From Acidobacteriota bacterium (lineage in GTDB: Bacteria > Acidobacteriota > Polarisedimenticolia > Polarisedimenticolales > Polarisedimenticolaceae), in NCBI GenBank assembly GCA_011773795.1, contig WVWW01000154.1:1-23909 (forward strand): a stretch of 23,909 nt of DNA. The letters run 5' to 3'. This document shows, piece by piece, positions 8,947 through 16,943 of this stretch. Numbering within the stretch: position 1 is the stretch's first letter; every line of letters starts with the position of its first letter. The translations under genes and the position numbers were made by a program. A model generated the notes under the pieces. That model was not told the DNA's origin. It saw only the letters and a list, made by a program, of their open reading frames with translations, and made no database searches.

Positions 8947-9482
8947 GCGCGTCGGTTGCGGTGTTCGGCTCATCCGAGCCACGGGCGGGAGAGCCGGCGT
9001 ACGATCTCGCCTATCGCACCGGGCGGGCGCTGGCGCAGAGCGGCTTCACCGTCGTCACCGGCGGCTACGGCGGGGTCATGGAGGCGGCCAGCCGCGGTGC
9101 GACCGAGGCCGGGGGCCGGACCGTCGGCGTCGTCTCGGAGGTGTTCTCGACGCGCGTCCCGAACCCCTACCTGTCCGAGACGGTCACGAGCCGCGATCTC
9201 TACGACCGCACGCGATTCCTCATCGACCGCTCCGACGGCTTCGTCGTGCTGTCCGGTCAGGCCGGGACCCTCGCCGAGCTCGCCTGGGTCTGGGCCCTGG
9301 CGCGTGCCGGCGTCCTTCCCGCGCGGCCCGTCGTGGCGCTGGGCGCGCCGTGGCCCGATCTGCTCGACCTGCTGGAGCAACGCGACATGCTCGACCCCGT
9401 CGCGCTCGAGATGACGGAGCGCGCCGCGGACGAGAACGAGGCGGTCGAGATCCTGCGCCGTCGATTGGGTGAACCGCGGTGA
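8943..9482 (+). CDS. LOG-family nucleotide-binding protein
   Basis: A 179-residue Rossmann-like protein of the LOG ('lysine decarboxylase-like') family, whose characterised members remove the base from nucleoside 5'-monophosphates. It opens with SVAVFGSSEP, then VTGGYGGVMEAASRGATEAGG (written here across 38-58), the family's phosphate-binding GGYxGxMxAxxxGA. The second family motif, normally PGGxGTxxE, appears as SGQAGTLAE (104-112): the GT and catalytic Glu are present but PGG is not. The TTG at 8943 overlaps the ggt stop (TTGA), and its stop overlaps the next gene (GTGA), so it is translationally coupled on both sides. The enzymatic role here is unknown. Confidence 0.82.
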   Translation: MSASVAVFGSSEPRAGEPAYDLAYRTGRALAQSGFTVVTGGYGGVMEAASRGATEAGGRTVGVVSEVFSTRVPNPYLSETVTSRDLYDRTRFLIDRSDGFVVLSGQAGTLAELAWVWALARAGVLPARPVVALGAPWPDLLDLLEQRDMLDPVALEMTERAADENEAVEILRRRLGEPR

Positions 9483-10150
9483 CGACGGCGGACGGGCCGC
9501 AGCGCAAGAGCGTCCTGCGCGACTACGCGGAGACGATCCTGGTCTGCGTGATCTTCGTCCTGTTCGCCCGCGCCTTCGTGTTCCAGCAATCCAAGATCCC
9601 GACCGGGTCGATGGAGGACACGTTGCTCCCCGGCGACTACATCCTGGTGGACCGCATGCACTACGCTCCGGTCTCTTTTTCCTGGGAGTCCCGGCTGCTA
9701 CCCGGCCGGCCGATCGAACGTGGCGACATCATCGTGTTCCGTTACCCCGAGGCGCCCGAGGTCGACTACATCAAGCGCGTCATCGCGCTGCCCGGCGACA
9801 CCGTCGAGGTGCGCGACCGGGAGGTCCGGGTCAACGGAAGCCTCCTCGACGAGGCTTACGTGACCGAGGCACACCGCTCCGGCTACTACCCCGAGGCCGC
9901 GCCGCAGACGGTCGCCCCGGACCGATACTTCGTGCTCGGCGATCACCGCAACGACTCGCTGGACAGCCGCGAGTGGGGCCTCGTCCCCGCGTCGCACGTG
10001 AAGGGGCGGGCGGTGCTGATTTGGTGGTCTTTTCCTGAAAACGACGGGGCCCACCCGACACTCTCGCAGCGCCTGCGGGCCTGGGGTGGCAAGATAGTGG
10101 GGTTCTTCACGAAGACCCGCTGGAACCGCTGTCTGAAGCGGATCCGCTGA
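9479..10150 (+). CDS. lepB: Signal peptidase I, first copy
   Basis: Signal peptidase I removes signal peptides from exported proteins with a Ser/Lys dyad. The 223-residue product has one N-terminal membrane helix (ETILVCVIFVLFARAFV, about 18-34), the nucleophile in IPTGSMEDTL (Ser44), the general base in DYIKRVIALPGD (Lys99) and the closing motif FVLGDHRNDSLDSREWG. All catalytic boxes are intact, so it is predicted active. Its GTG overlaps the preceding stop by four bases. A second, similar copy follows 12 bases later. Confidence 0.95.
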   Translation: MTTADGPQRKSVLRDYAETILVCVIFVLFARAFVFQQSKIPTGSMEDTLLPGDYILVDRMHYAPVSFSWESRLLPGRPIERGDIIVFRYPEAPEVDYIKRVIALPGDTVEVRDREVRVNGSLLDEAYVTEAHRSGYYPEAAPQTVAPDRYFVLGDHRNDSLDSREWGLVPASHVKGRAVLIWWSFPENDGAHPTLSQRLRAWGGKIVGFFTKTRWNRCLKRIR

Positions 10151-10162
10151 GCCAGGATCGCG

Positions 10163-10864
10163 ATGGGATCACGAACAGGTTTCACGGACGAGCGCGAGGA
10201 GGAGACCCCGGTCCCGGCCAAGTCGGTCGTGCGCGAGTACATCGAGGTGATCCTCGTCTGCGTCATCTTCATTCTGTTTGCCCGGCACTTCGTCTTCCAG
10301 CAGTCCGAGATCCCCTCGGGCTCGATGGAGGACACGATCCTCATCGGCGACTACATCCTCGTCAATCGCTGGGCCTACGCGCCGGTGAGCTTCGGCTGGG
10401 AACGCGCCCTGGTGCCCTCGCGGGAGATCCGTCGCGGGGACGTCGTCGTGTTCAAGCAACCGCAGACTCCCGAGCGCGACTACATCAAGCGCGTCATCGG
10501 CGTCCCCGGCGATACCGTGGAGGTGGCCCGCAACGGAGAGGTGTTCGTCAACGGCGACCTGCTCGTCGAGCCCTACGTCAACCCGCTCTACGCCGAGACC
10601 CGGCCGCACCCGCCGACCCGCGTCAAGCCCGGGCACTATTTCGTGATGGGAGACCACCGCAACCTGTCGTCGGACAGCCGCGAGTGGGGCCAGGCGTCGG
10701 AGGACCTGATCAAGGGCAAGGCGTTCATCGTCCTGTTGTCGACGCGGCCACGCGCCGCGGACGGGCGCCCCAGCGAGCAGGTGACGCTGCGCTCGCTCGG
10801 GGTCAAGATTTACAAGTTGATCTTCCACTCCCGCTGGGACCGTGCGCTGCGGCGGATCGAATAG
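10163..10864 (+). CDS. lepB: Signal peptidase I, second tandem copy
   Basis: A 233-residue signal peptidase I clearly related to the copy just upstream: both share VREYIEVILVCVIFILFAR-like helices (here about 23-41), FVFQQS, GSMEDT, GDYILV, APVSF and DYIKRV. The dyad is Ser54 (IPSGSMEDT) and Lys109; MGDHRNLSSDSREWG is the last catalytic box. Compared with copy one it has about ten extra N-terminal residues, HRND changed to HRNLSS and a different C-terminal region (RPRAADGRPSEQ). AGGA (10154-10157) precedes the ATG at 10163. The pair looks like an old tandem duplication with diverging substrate preference (inference). Confidence 0.94.
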   Translation: MGSRTGFTDEREEETPVPAKSVVREYIEVILVCVIFILFARHFVFQQSEIPSGSMEDTILIGDYILVNRWAYAPVSFGWERALVPSREIRRGDVVVFKQPQTPERDYIKRVIGVPGDTVEVARNGEVFVNGDLLVEPYVNPLYAETRPHPPTRVKPGHYFVMGDHRNLSSDSREWGQASEDLIKGKAFIVLLSTRPRAADGRPSEQVTLRSLGVKIYKLIFHSRWDRALRRIE

Positions 10865-10907
10865 TCGGTTGCCGCCCGCGGCCCCAACGGCCTTATATTG
10901 AGAACCG

Positions 10908-11384
10908 ATGGGCCGAACGAAGACAGCACAGCCGAGCGTGGCGCGGACGGCCGCCCGGTGGTGGACCGTGGGCGGCCCCGTCGCGGTCGTCGTTTCGATG
11001 CTGTTTCTCGGCATCGCGTTGCGCACGCCGGTCGATGGCGCCCAGGCGCTTCGGCAGGAGAGCGACCGCCACCGCGCGCCGATCGATCTCGCCGTCACCG
11101 CGGCGGAGGACGCCGCGCGGCTGGCCCGGCACCCCGACGCCTGGACGCTGCAGTTCATGGTCGGCTGCAAGCGCGAGAGCCTCGAGCCGATCGCCGAGGC
11201 GCTCGACGCCCAGCCCAATTTCTTCCTCCTCGACTCGCCCGACACCGGAGAAGGCTGCTACCGGGTTTGCTGGGGTGTGTTCGCTTCCAAGCCGGAAGCG
11301 GAGGTGCGGCGGCCCTTCCCGGACGTCCTGAGCGACATCGACACGATGGGTTGGGCCCGGCCGGTGGGCGAAGTCCTGCCATGA
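10908..11384 (+). CDS. Membrane-anchored SPOR-like domain protein
   Basis: A 158-residue protein with a membrane anchor (about 22-39) and a C-terminal domain that looks SPOR-like: WTLQFMVGCKRESLEPIAEA opens it and GCYRVCWGVFASKPEAE follows, a beta-alpha-beta pattern in which a short strand, a helix of the 'SLEPIAEAL' type and a 'CYRVCWG-x-F' strand alternate. SPOR domains bind denuded glycan strands of peptidoglycan, often at division sites. Three cysteines (87, 117, 121) sit in the domain and could pair. It begins 43 bases after lepB, and its stop overlaps the next gene (ATGA). TATATT at 10894-10899 could be a weak internal -10. The fold call is by pattern only. Confidence 0.7.
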   Translation: MGRTKTAQPSVARTAARWWTVGGPVAVVVSMLFLGIALRTPVDGAQALRQESDRHRAPIDLAVTAAEDAARLARHPDAWTLQFMVGCKRESLEPIAEALDAQPNFFLLDSPDTGEGCYRVCWGVFASKPEAEVRRPFPDVLSDIDTMGWARPVGEVLP

Positions 11385-12679
11385 AGCGGTTCTTGCCTCT
11401 CATCCTGGCGACGACCGCCGTCGCCGTCGCGACCACACCCGCGGCAGCGGATCGTCTGCACCTGGAATCGGGCGGCGTCATCGAGACGGCGGACTGGTGG
11501 TTCCAGGACGAGACGCTGCTGTATCGCTCCGGCGACGGCATCGTCGGGATCCCGCGTTCGATCGTGTTGCGGATCGAACGCCGACCGCTGCTCGCCGACG
11601 AGCGCGCGGAGAAGCCCGCGCCGAGCCGCCGCTCGGCCGCCAAGGAGGCCGAGCGGCGCAAGCGCATCCGTGAGCTCATCGCGGAGGGCCGTGCGGCGTT
11701 CGATGCGGGGGACTACGAGGCCGCCTCCCGGAGCTACTTCCACGCGCTGTCGCTCGAGCCCGAGGCTTACATGGCGCGAGTCCCCTACGTGGTCGCGGAG
11801 ATCCAGCTCAACCAGGACGCCTCGGCCCTGGCCGCCGTGCTCGATGGCCTGGTCCTGCATCCGGAGGGCGCCGAGCTGCACGAGTTGCTCGGCGATCTTC
11901 GCGATCGCGAGGAAAACGTGGAGGATGCGCTGCGCTCGTGGCGCCGCGCGTTCGACCTCGCGCCGAACGACCGGCTGCGCGACAAGATCGAGAAGGGCGA
12001 ACGCGATCTCGACCTGCGTCGTGACTACGACCTCGCACGCACGAGTCATTTCAATCTGCGTTACGACGGAGACGTCGACGAGGCGATCGCGGCCGAGGTC
12101 TCGGAACACCTCGAGGAGCGCTTCTGGGACCTGACGAACCGCTTCGACCACACGCCGCAACAACCCATCACGGCACTGCTCTACACCAATCAGGCGTTCC
12201 GCGAAGTCACGCGCTCCGGGGAACGGGTCGGCGGCGTCTATGACGGCAAGATCCGTGTCCCGCTGGGCGGGCTCCAGCGCCTGCATCGCGACGCCCGGCG
12301 TGTCCTGACCCACGAGTTGACCCACGCCGTCGTGCACTCCAAGTCACGGGGTCACTGCCCGCGCTGGCTGCACGAAGGGTTGGCCCAGGTGACCGACGGG
12401 ACCCGATTGACCGATGCGCGGCGCCGCGAGGTGCGCGAGCGCCTGGCCGGGCTGGACGACCCGGCGGAGTGGGAAACCGACGAGTTCTCCTACGCGGCGG
12501 CACACTCGTTGGTGCTTTGGCTGGAAGCGCGACGTGATTTCTCCCACCTGGTGTGGCTGCTGGAAGCGCTGGGCGAGGGCCGGCCCATCAACGACGCCCT
12601 GCGGCGGATCTACAGCGACGACTACGCCGGTCTCTGCCGGCAGTGGGCCGCCGAGCAGCTCGCGAGGAGCTCAAGGTGA
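11381..12679 (+). CDS. Secreted TPR protein with gluzincin (HExxH) peptidase domain
   Basis: A 432-residue exported protein. A Sec signal (1-23, cleavage after AAA) precedes a small beta domain (LHLESGGVIETADWWFQDET to about 66) and a charged linker. TPR-like helices cover about 95-210 (AAFDAGDYEAASRSYFHALS is a good repeat). The C-terminal domain has HELTH (311-315) and WLHEGLAQ (Glu332), the metal-binding pattern HExxH...E of the peptidase-MA/gluzincin group. All three zinc ligands are present, so peptidase activity is plausible; the substrate is unknown. The ATG at 11381 overlaps the previous stop; an in-frame extension back to 10898 is shadow of the neighbour. It is probably in the periplasm. 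Confidence 0.85.
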   Translation: MKRFLPLILATTAVAVATTPAAADRLHLESGGVIETADWWFQDETLLYRSGDGIVGIPRSIVLRIERRPLLADERAEKPAPSRRSAAKEAERRKRIRELIAEGRAAFDAGDYEAASRSYFHALSLEPEAYMARVPYVVAEIQLNQDASALAAVLDGLVLHPEGAELHELLGDLRDREENVEDALRSWRRAFDLAPNDRLRDKIEKGERDLDLRRDYDLARTSHFNLRYDGDVDEAIAAEVSEHLEERFWDLTNRFDHTPQQPITALLYTNQAFREVTRSGERVGGVYDGKIRVPLGGLQRLHRDARRVLTHELTHAVVHSKSRGHCPRWLHEGLAQVTDGTRLTDARRREVRERLAGLDDPAEWETDEFSYAAAHSLVLWLEARRDFSHLVWLLEALGEGRPINDALRRIYSDDYAGLCRQWAAEQLARSSR

Positions 12680-14115
12680 GCGAGCAGACGACGACCCGGG
12701 GTGCGATCGAGGCCGTCCTGGTCGGTCATGCCGGCGAGGCGAGCAGCGGCATCCTGACGATCACCGACGGCAAGGTTCGACGCCTCTTCGTTCTCGCCGA
12801 GGGCCGGTTGATTCACTCGGCTTCCAACCTCATCGAGGAACAGCTCGAGAGCTTCCTGGCCAACGAAGGCTACCTCAACCCCGATCAACGCGCGCGCCTG
12901 GAGCAGCAGCTCGAGGACAAGAAGATTCCCGTGCTGCAGTGGCTGCGCGACGAGGAGCTGCTCGAGCCGGACAAGCTGGAAGCCGCGATCGCGGCCCACG
13001 CCGGAGCCGTGCTGCTGGCCGGATTGTGCTCGCGGGAGCCGGAAGCGGCGTTTCAGGCGGGAGCGGTCAATCTCGAGGGCAAACCCGTCACCGCTGTCGC
13101 TCCGACGGTCGTCCTCTTCGAGTACCTCAAGGAGCATCCCAAGTCCCCGCAGGCGGTCCGCTCCAGGATCGGCAACGTCGCGCTGCACCCCACCCGGGTC
13201 GCCGCGCGGGAATCCGACCTGCTCGCGCTCGCCGAATCGCACCCGATCGTCGGCGAGATCTGGAAACACTGCGACGGCGACCTCACGTTCCTGCAGGTCG
13301 CGTCGGCGATCGGCGCCGGCCAGGAGCGCGCGATGCGCGCGCTCTACGGCCTCACGCTGGTCGGGATGGTCGAGGGCATCTCGCGCAAGCAGCGCGAGCA
13401 GCGCCGTATCGAGGACGTCCCGGTCACGCGCAACGAGCTGATGATGCGGCTCGACAAGGCGGTCGACGCCAACCACTACGGCGTGCTCGAGCTGTCCGCC
13501 CAGGCCGACGAGGACGAGATCCGGCGCTCCTACTACCTTCTGGCCCGGCGCTACCACCCCGACCGTTTTCGCGCCGGCGAGTTGAGGGACCTGTTGCCGC
13601 GGATCGAGGCTTTCTTTTCGCAGGTCACGGAGGCCTACAACACGCTGGCCGATACGGAGCTGCGCGAGCAGTACGACGAGACGTTGCGGACCGAGGACAA
13701 GCGGCAGGAGGAAGCGCCGGAGCACGACACCAGCCACCTCGCGCGGCAGAACTTCGTCGCCGCGAAGGCGCTGATCGGCAAGAAGCAGTTCCGCCAGGCG
13801 ATCAAGTTCCTCGAGAACGCGCTCGAGCTGGAGGAGAACATCGCCGAGTACCACGTCGAGTTCGGCAAGGTGATCGGGCTCAACCCGGTGCGCCGCGAAG
13901 AGGCCGAGGAGCATCTCCGTCGAGGGCTGGAGCTCGATCCGACGGTCATGGACGCCCACGTCGCGCTGGCCGACCTGCTGGTCAAGCGCGAGAAGAAGAA
14001 GAACGCCGTGGCCATCCTGAAGGAAGCGCTCAAGTGGTTCCCGGACCGCCCCGAGATCCGGCAGCGTCTGGAAAAGCTCGACGGCAAGGCTGGACGCGGG
14101 CTCTTCGGGCGCTAG
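12676..14115 (+). CDS. DUF4388-like / J-domain / TPR fusion protein
   Basis: A 479-residue cytoplasmic protein in three parts. Residues about 8-150 resemble the DUF4388 (PATAN-type) region found in predicted regulators: short strands with SSGILTITDGKVRRLFVLAE and GRLIHSAS. A middle helical part (about 180-245, ALAESHPIVGEIWKHCDGDL) resembles a winged-helix-like extension. A J domain follows (about 266-336): HYGVLELSAQADEDEIRRSY and RRYHPDRF with the HPD triad at 294-296, needed to stimulate Hsp70. The rest is TPR-like (about 355-470). GAGGAG six bases before the GTG, overlapping the previous stop, fixes the start. The combination suggests a signalling or motility-linked co-chaperone; the exact role is unknown. 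Confidence 0.82.
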   Translation: MSEQTTTRGAIEAVLVGHAGEASSGILTITDGKVRRLFVLAEGRLIHSASNLIEEQLESFLANEGYLNPDQRARLEQQLEDKKIPVLQWLRDEELLEPDKLEAAIAAHAGAVLLAGLCSREPEAAFQAGAVNLEGKPVTAVAPTVVLFEYLKEHPKSPQAVRSRIGNVALHPTRVAARESDLLALAESHPIVGEIWKHCDGDLTFLQVASAIGAGQERAMRALYGLTLVGMVEGISRKQREQRRIEDVPVTRNELMMRLDKAVDANHYGVLELSAQADEDEIRRSYYLLARRYHPDRFRAGELRDLLPRIEAFFSQVTEAYNTLADTELREQYDETLRTEDKRQEEAPEHDTSHLARQNFVAAKALIGKKQFRQAIKFLENALELEENIAEYHVEFGKVIGLNPVRREEAEEHLRRGLELDPTVMDAHVALADLLVKREKKKNAVAILKEALKWFPDRPEIRQRLEKLDGKAGRGLFGR

Positions 14116-14122
14116 TCCCCGG

Positions 14123-14566
14123 ATGCCCTTCCTGATCGACGGCGACAACCTGCTGGGCACCTGGCGGGGTCGTGACCGCGGCGACGCCGCCAAGCGGAAG
14201 CTCAGCTTCGAGCTGGCCCGATTCGCCGCCCGCGTGCGCCGCCGCTGCGTCGTCGTGTTCGACGGCCCCTCGCCGGCGGGCTCAGGCTTCGGGGGCGAGA
14301 CGCGGTTCTCCGGCCACGGCCGCAGCGCCGACGAATGGATCCTCGACTTTCTCCGCGCGGAGACGGAGCCGCGCGGCTGGCTGGTCGTCACCAGCGATCG
14401 TTCCCTGGCCGATCGTTGCCGTCATCTGGCGGCACGCACCGAACGCTCGGACCTGTTTCGCAAGCGCTTGCACACGGAGTCCTCCGGCGAGAAGCCGGAG
14501 CCCGGGGACGACGTGGAGTACTGGCTGGAGCAGTTCGGCGACGAGGACGACGGCGCGGCTACTTGA
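14123..14566 (+). CDS. YacP-like NYN-domain (PIN-fold) predicted ribonuclease
   Basis: A 147-residue NYN/YacP-type protein. It begins MPFLIDGDNLLGTW, the first acidic strand of the PIN-like fold (Asp6, Asp8). Further acidic positions are Asp47 in VVVFDGPSP, Asp70/Glu71 in SADEWILDF and Asp92 in WLVVTSDRSLADRCR. These form the metal-binding set expected for RNA cleavage; B. subtilis YacP/Rae1 is a related ribosome-associated RNase, but no ribosome function can be read here. It starts seven bases after the J-domain gene. Its last eight bases overlap the convergent mutS2 gene (14559-14566). Confidence 0.82.
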   Translation: MPFLIDGDNLLGTWRGRDRGDAAKRKLSFELARFAARVRRRCVVVFDGPSPAGSGFGGETRFSGHGRSADEWILDFLRAETEPRGWLVVTSDRSLADRCRHLAARTERSDLFRKRLHTESSGEKPEPGDDVEYWLEQFGDEDDGAAT

Positions 14567-14570
14567 GCCG
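14556..14570. terminator. Short hairpin across the convergent NYN/mutS2 stops
   Basis: CGGCT (14556-14560) and AGCCG (14566-14570) form a 5-bp stem with loop ACTTG. The mutS2 stop (14559-14561, minus) and NYN stop (14564-14566) both lie in it. There is no T-tract on either side. It resembles the arrangement at 6088-6107 but is weaker. Confidence 0.3.
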
Positions 14571-16943
14571 GGCGATTGTGGCACCGTCGCCGCCTTCGTT
14601 GTCCGCGCCCGGGCGATAGTCGCTGACGAGCGGGTGTCCGCGCAGGTGCCGGCGGATCGCCCGGCGCAGCTTGCCCGTGCCGTGGCCGTGGATCAGCCGC
14701 ACCTGCCCCACGGAGCCGAGCACGGCACGATCGAGGAAACGGTCGATCCGGTCGAGCGCGCTGTCCACCGTCTGACCGATGAGCAACAGCTCGGCCGGAG
14801 GCCCCGTCTCCAGATCGCGCGCCGGCGCGGGAGCCCGGCTGTCTCGTGGCGCCCGCGGCTCCTGCGCCGCCGACCTCAGGTCGTCCGCGTCGACGGTGAT
14901 GCCGATCCGCCCGAGCTGCACCTCGACCCGCTTGCCGTCGACACGCCGGACCGTCCCTTGCCGCCCCAACGACACGACGAAGACCGTCCGGCCCTCGCGC
15001 AGCTCGGCCGGCGGCGGCAACTCGGCCTCGTCCCGCCGGCCCTCCAGGGAAGCCACCGCGCGCTCGCGCTCGTGTTTGAGCCGGCGCTCCTCCGCGTGTG
15101 CGCGGCGTTCCGCGCTTCGCCGCATCTCGACGTCCTCGATGGCCGAAAGCGCGCGTTTCGCCTGCTGGCTGAACGCCGCCAGCCGGCGGTCGAACTGACG
15201 CGCCATCTCGGCCTGGCGTTTCTGTTCCCGTTCGCCGGCCTTGCGCTCGCGCCCCGCACGGTCGGCCTCCAGCCGGCGCTGCTTCGCGCTCCACGCCGCC
15301 CGTTCCGCGTCGAGCTCGGCCAACCGTTCGCGCAGCTTGTTCAGGTAGGCCTCCGACCGTCCCGCCTCCTCTCCGAGCAGCTCGCGCGCGCGGTCGATCA
15401 ACCCGGGTGCGAGACCGCAGCGGGCGGCGATATCGAGGCCGGCGGAATGACCGACCACGCCGGGCAGCACGCGAAAGGTCGGGCGCAGCGTGCGGTCGTC
15501 GAACTCCATCGCCGCCGACGCCGCACGCTCGTCACCGAAGGCCCACTGCTTGAGCACGTTCTGATGCGTCGTGGCCACGATCGTGACCCGGGGACCGGCG
15601 AGGTGCTCGAGCACCGCCAGCGCCAGGGCGGCTCCCTCCGCCGGGTCGGTCCCGGAACCGATCTCGTCGAACAGGAACAATGCCGGGGGCCGGCGCGCCT
15701 CGAGGAAGCCCGCCATCGCGGTGACGTGCGCCGAGAAGGTCGAGAGATCCGCGTCGATCGACTGGTGGTCGCCGACGTCGGACCGTACCTGGTGGAATAG
15801 CGGGAGCACCGCCTCCGAGGCGACGACGGGGATGCCGCACTGGCCCATCAACACCGCCAGCCCGAGGCTCTTCAGCGCGACGGTCTTTCCGCCGGTGTTG
15901 GGCCCGGAGACCACCAGGATCCGATCCGCAGGGTCGAGATCGAGATCCAGCGGGACGCAGTGCCCACCCGTCTGCTCCAGGTGATGCTCCAGCAACGGAT
16001 GCCGTAACCCTCGCAGCCGGATCGGTCCGCCGGCCTCGATCCGCGGGCGGGCCCCGTCGACCCGCTCCGCGTAGCGCGCCCGCGCCTGCAGCGCGTCGAC
16101 CTCGGCGAGCCGCGCCAGGGTCGACTCGACGTCGGCCAACCGCTCGCGCAACGCTCGCGTCCACGCCGCACAGATGCGGCGCTCCTCCTCCCGCTCGGAC
16201 TCGCCCAGCTCGACCAGCTCGTTGTTCAGCTCCACCGAGTCGAGCGGCTCGACGAAGCGCGTCGCACCGGAGGCGGATGTCGCGTGCACGATCCCGCGGA
16301 CCGGATGCGCCGCATCGGTTCGGACGGGGATGACATAGCGGCCGTTGCGCCGCGTCACGAACTCGTCCTGGATGGCATCACTCGTGGCCGGATCCCGCAG
16401 CAACGTCTCGAGCTTGCGCCGCAATCGCTCCGCCAAACGCGTCCGGCGGACGCGCAGCTCCGCCAGCCGCGGGCTGGCACGATCGGCGATCCTCCCGTCC
16501 GGCTCGACACCGGCGAGCACGGGAGCCGTCTCGGGCGAAAGATCGGCGATCGGTTCGACGAAACGGTGCAACAGCTGCGCCGGCGGATCGGCCTTCGCCA
16601 CGGCGGAGCGGATGGCATCGGAAGCATCCAGGTTCACACACAGGTCGCGGATCGCCGCAACCTCGATCTCCGCGTCGACGAGCCCCAACCGCTCGAGCGT
16701 CACCCGGGCGTCCGGCAGCCCACCCGACAGCAACGTCCCCCGTCGCAGCAACCAGTCACGGACCTCTTCGACGAGTCCGATCTCGCGCTCGAGCTCGGCC
16801 TCGCCGGCAAGCGGGCGCAGCGCGCGCACGGCACTCTTGCCCGCGTCCGTCGCCGCGTGCCCCGCGACGAGATCGAGCAACGCGTCGAATTCCAGCGCCT
16901 CACGCGAGGGCCGGTCGAGGTCGAGATGGGGAATCTCGCTCAC
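14559..16943 (-). CDS. mutS2: MutS2 (endonuclease MutS2 / RqcU-type ATPase) with atypical Smr domain
   Basis: MutS2 is an ABC-type ATPase of the MutS family without the mismatch-recognition domain; homologues suppress recombination or act on collided ribosomes. The 794-residue product has the N-terminal helical part with ALEFDALLDLVAGHA, Walker A GPNTGGKT (347-354), DLSTFSAH (399-406), Walker B LFLFDEIGSGTDPAEG (422-437), and then a long Arg/Glu coiled coil. A KOW-like segment (GRTVFVVSLGRQGTVRRVDG) leads to a C-terminal Smr domain (about 717-794). The Smr domain keeps HGHGTGKLR but has LLLIG where LDLRG is expected. The GTG start overlaps the pgsA stop (GTGA). Cytoplasmic. The ATPase part looks intact. 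Confidence 0.94.
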   Translation of the reverse strand: MSEIPHLDLDRPSREALEFDALLDLVAGHAATDAGKSAVRALRPLAGEAELEREIGLVEEVRDWLLRRGTLLSGGLPDARVTLERLGLVDAEIEVAAIRDLCVNLDASDAIRSAVAKADPPAQLLHRFVEPIADLSPETAPVLAGVEPDGRIADRASPRLAELRVRRTRLAERLRRKLETLLRDPATSDAIQDEFVTRRNGRYVIPVRTDAAHPVRGIVHATSASGATRFVEPLDSVELNNELVELGESEREEERRICAAWTRALRERLADVESTLARLAEVDALQARARYAERVDGARPRIEAGGPIRLRGLRHPLLEHHLEQTGGHCVPLDLDLDPADRILVVSGPNTGGKTVALKSLGLAVLMGQCGIPVVASEAVLPLFHQVRSDVGDHQSIDADLSTFSAHVTAMAGFLEARRPPALFLFDEIGSGTDPAEGAALALAVLEHLAGPRVTIVATTHQNVLKQWAFGDERAASAAMEFDDRTLRPTFRVLPGVVGHSAGLDIAARCGLAPGLIDRARELLGEEAGRSEAYLNKLRERLAELDAERAAWSAKQRRLEADRAGRERKAGEREQKRQAEMARQFDRRLAAFSQQAKRALSAIEDVEMRRSAERRAHAEERRLKHERERAVASLEGRRDEAELPPPAELREGRTVFVVSLGRQGTVRRVDGKRVEVQLGRIGITVDADDLRSAAQEPRAPRDSRAPAPARDLETGPPAELLLIGQTVDSALDRIDRFLDRAVLGSVGQVRLIHGHGTGKLRRAIRRHLRGHPLVSDYRPGADNEGGDGATIARLK

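Noticed and set aside
7846..8982. 378-codon minus-strand frame
   Set aside because: Antisense to ggt, whose catalytic and substrate motifs are intact.
11258..12337. 359-codon minus-strand frame
   Set aside because: Antisense to the TPR-peptidase; no recognisable features.
12414..14135. 573-codon plus-strand frame
   Set aside because: Out-of-frame shadow of the DUF4388/J-domain gene with Arg/Gly/Pro-rich low-complexity product.
12622..14391. 589-codon minus-strand frame
   Set aside because: Antisense shadow of the same genes; no motif and biased composition.
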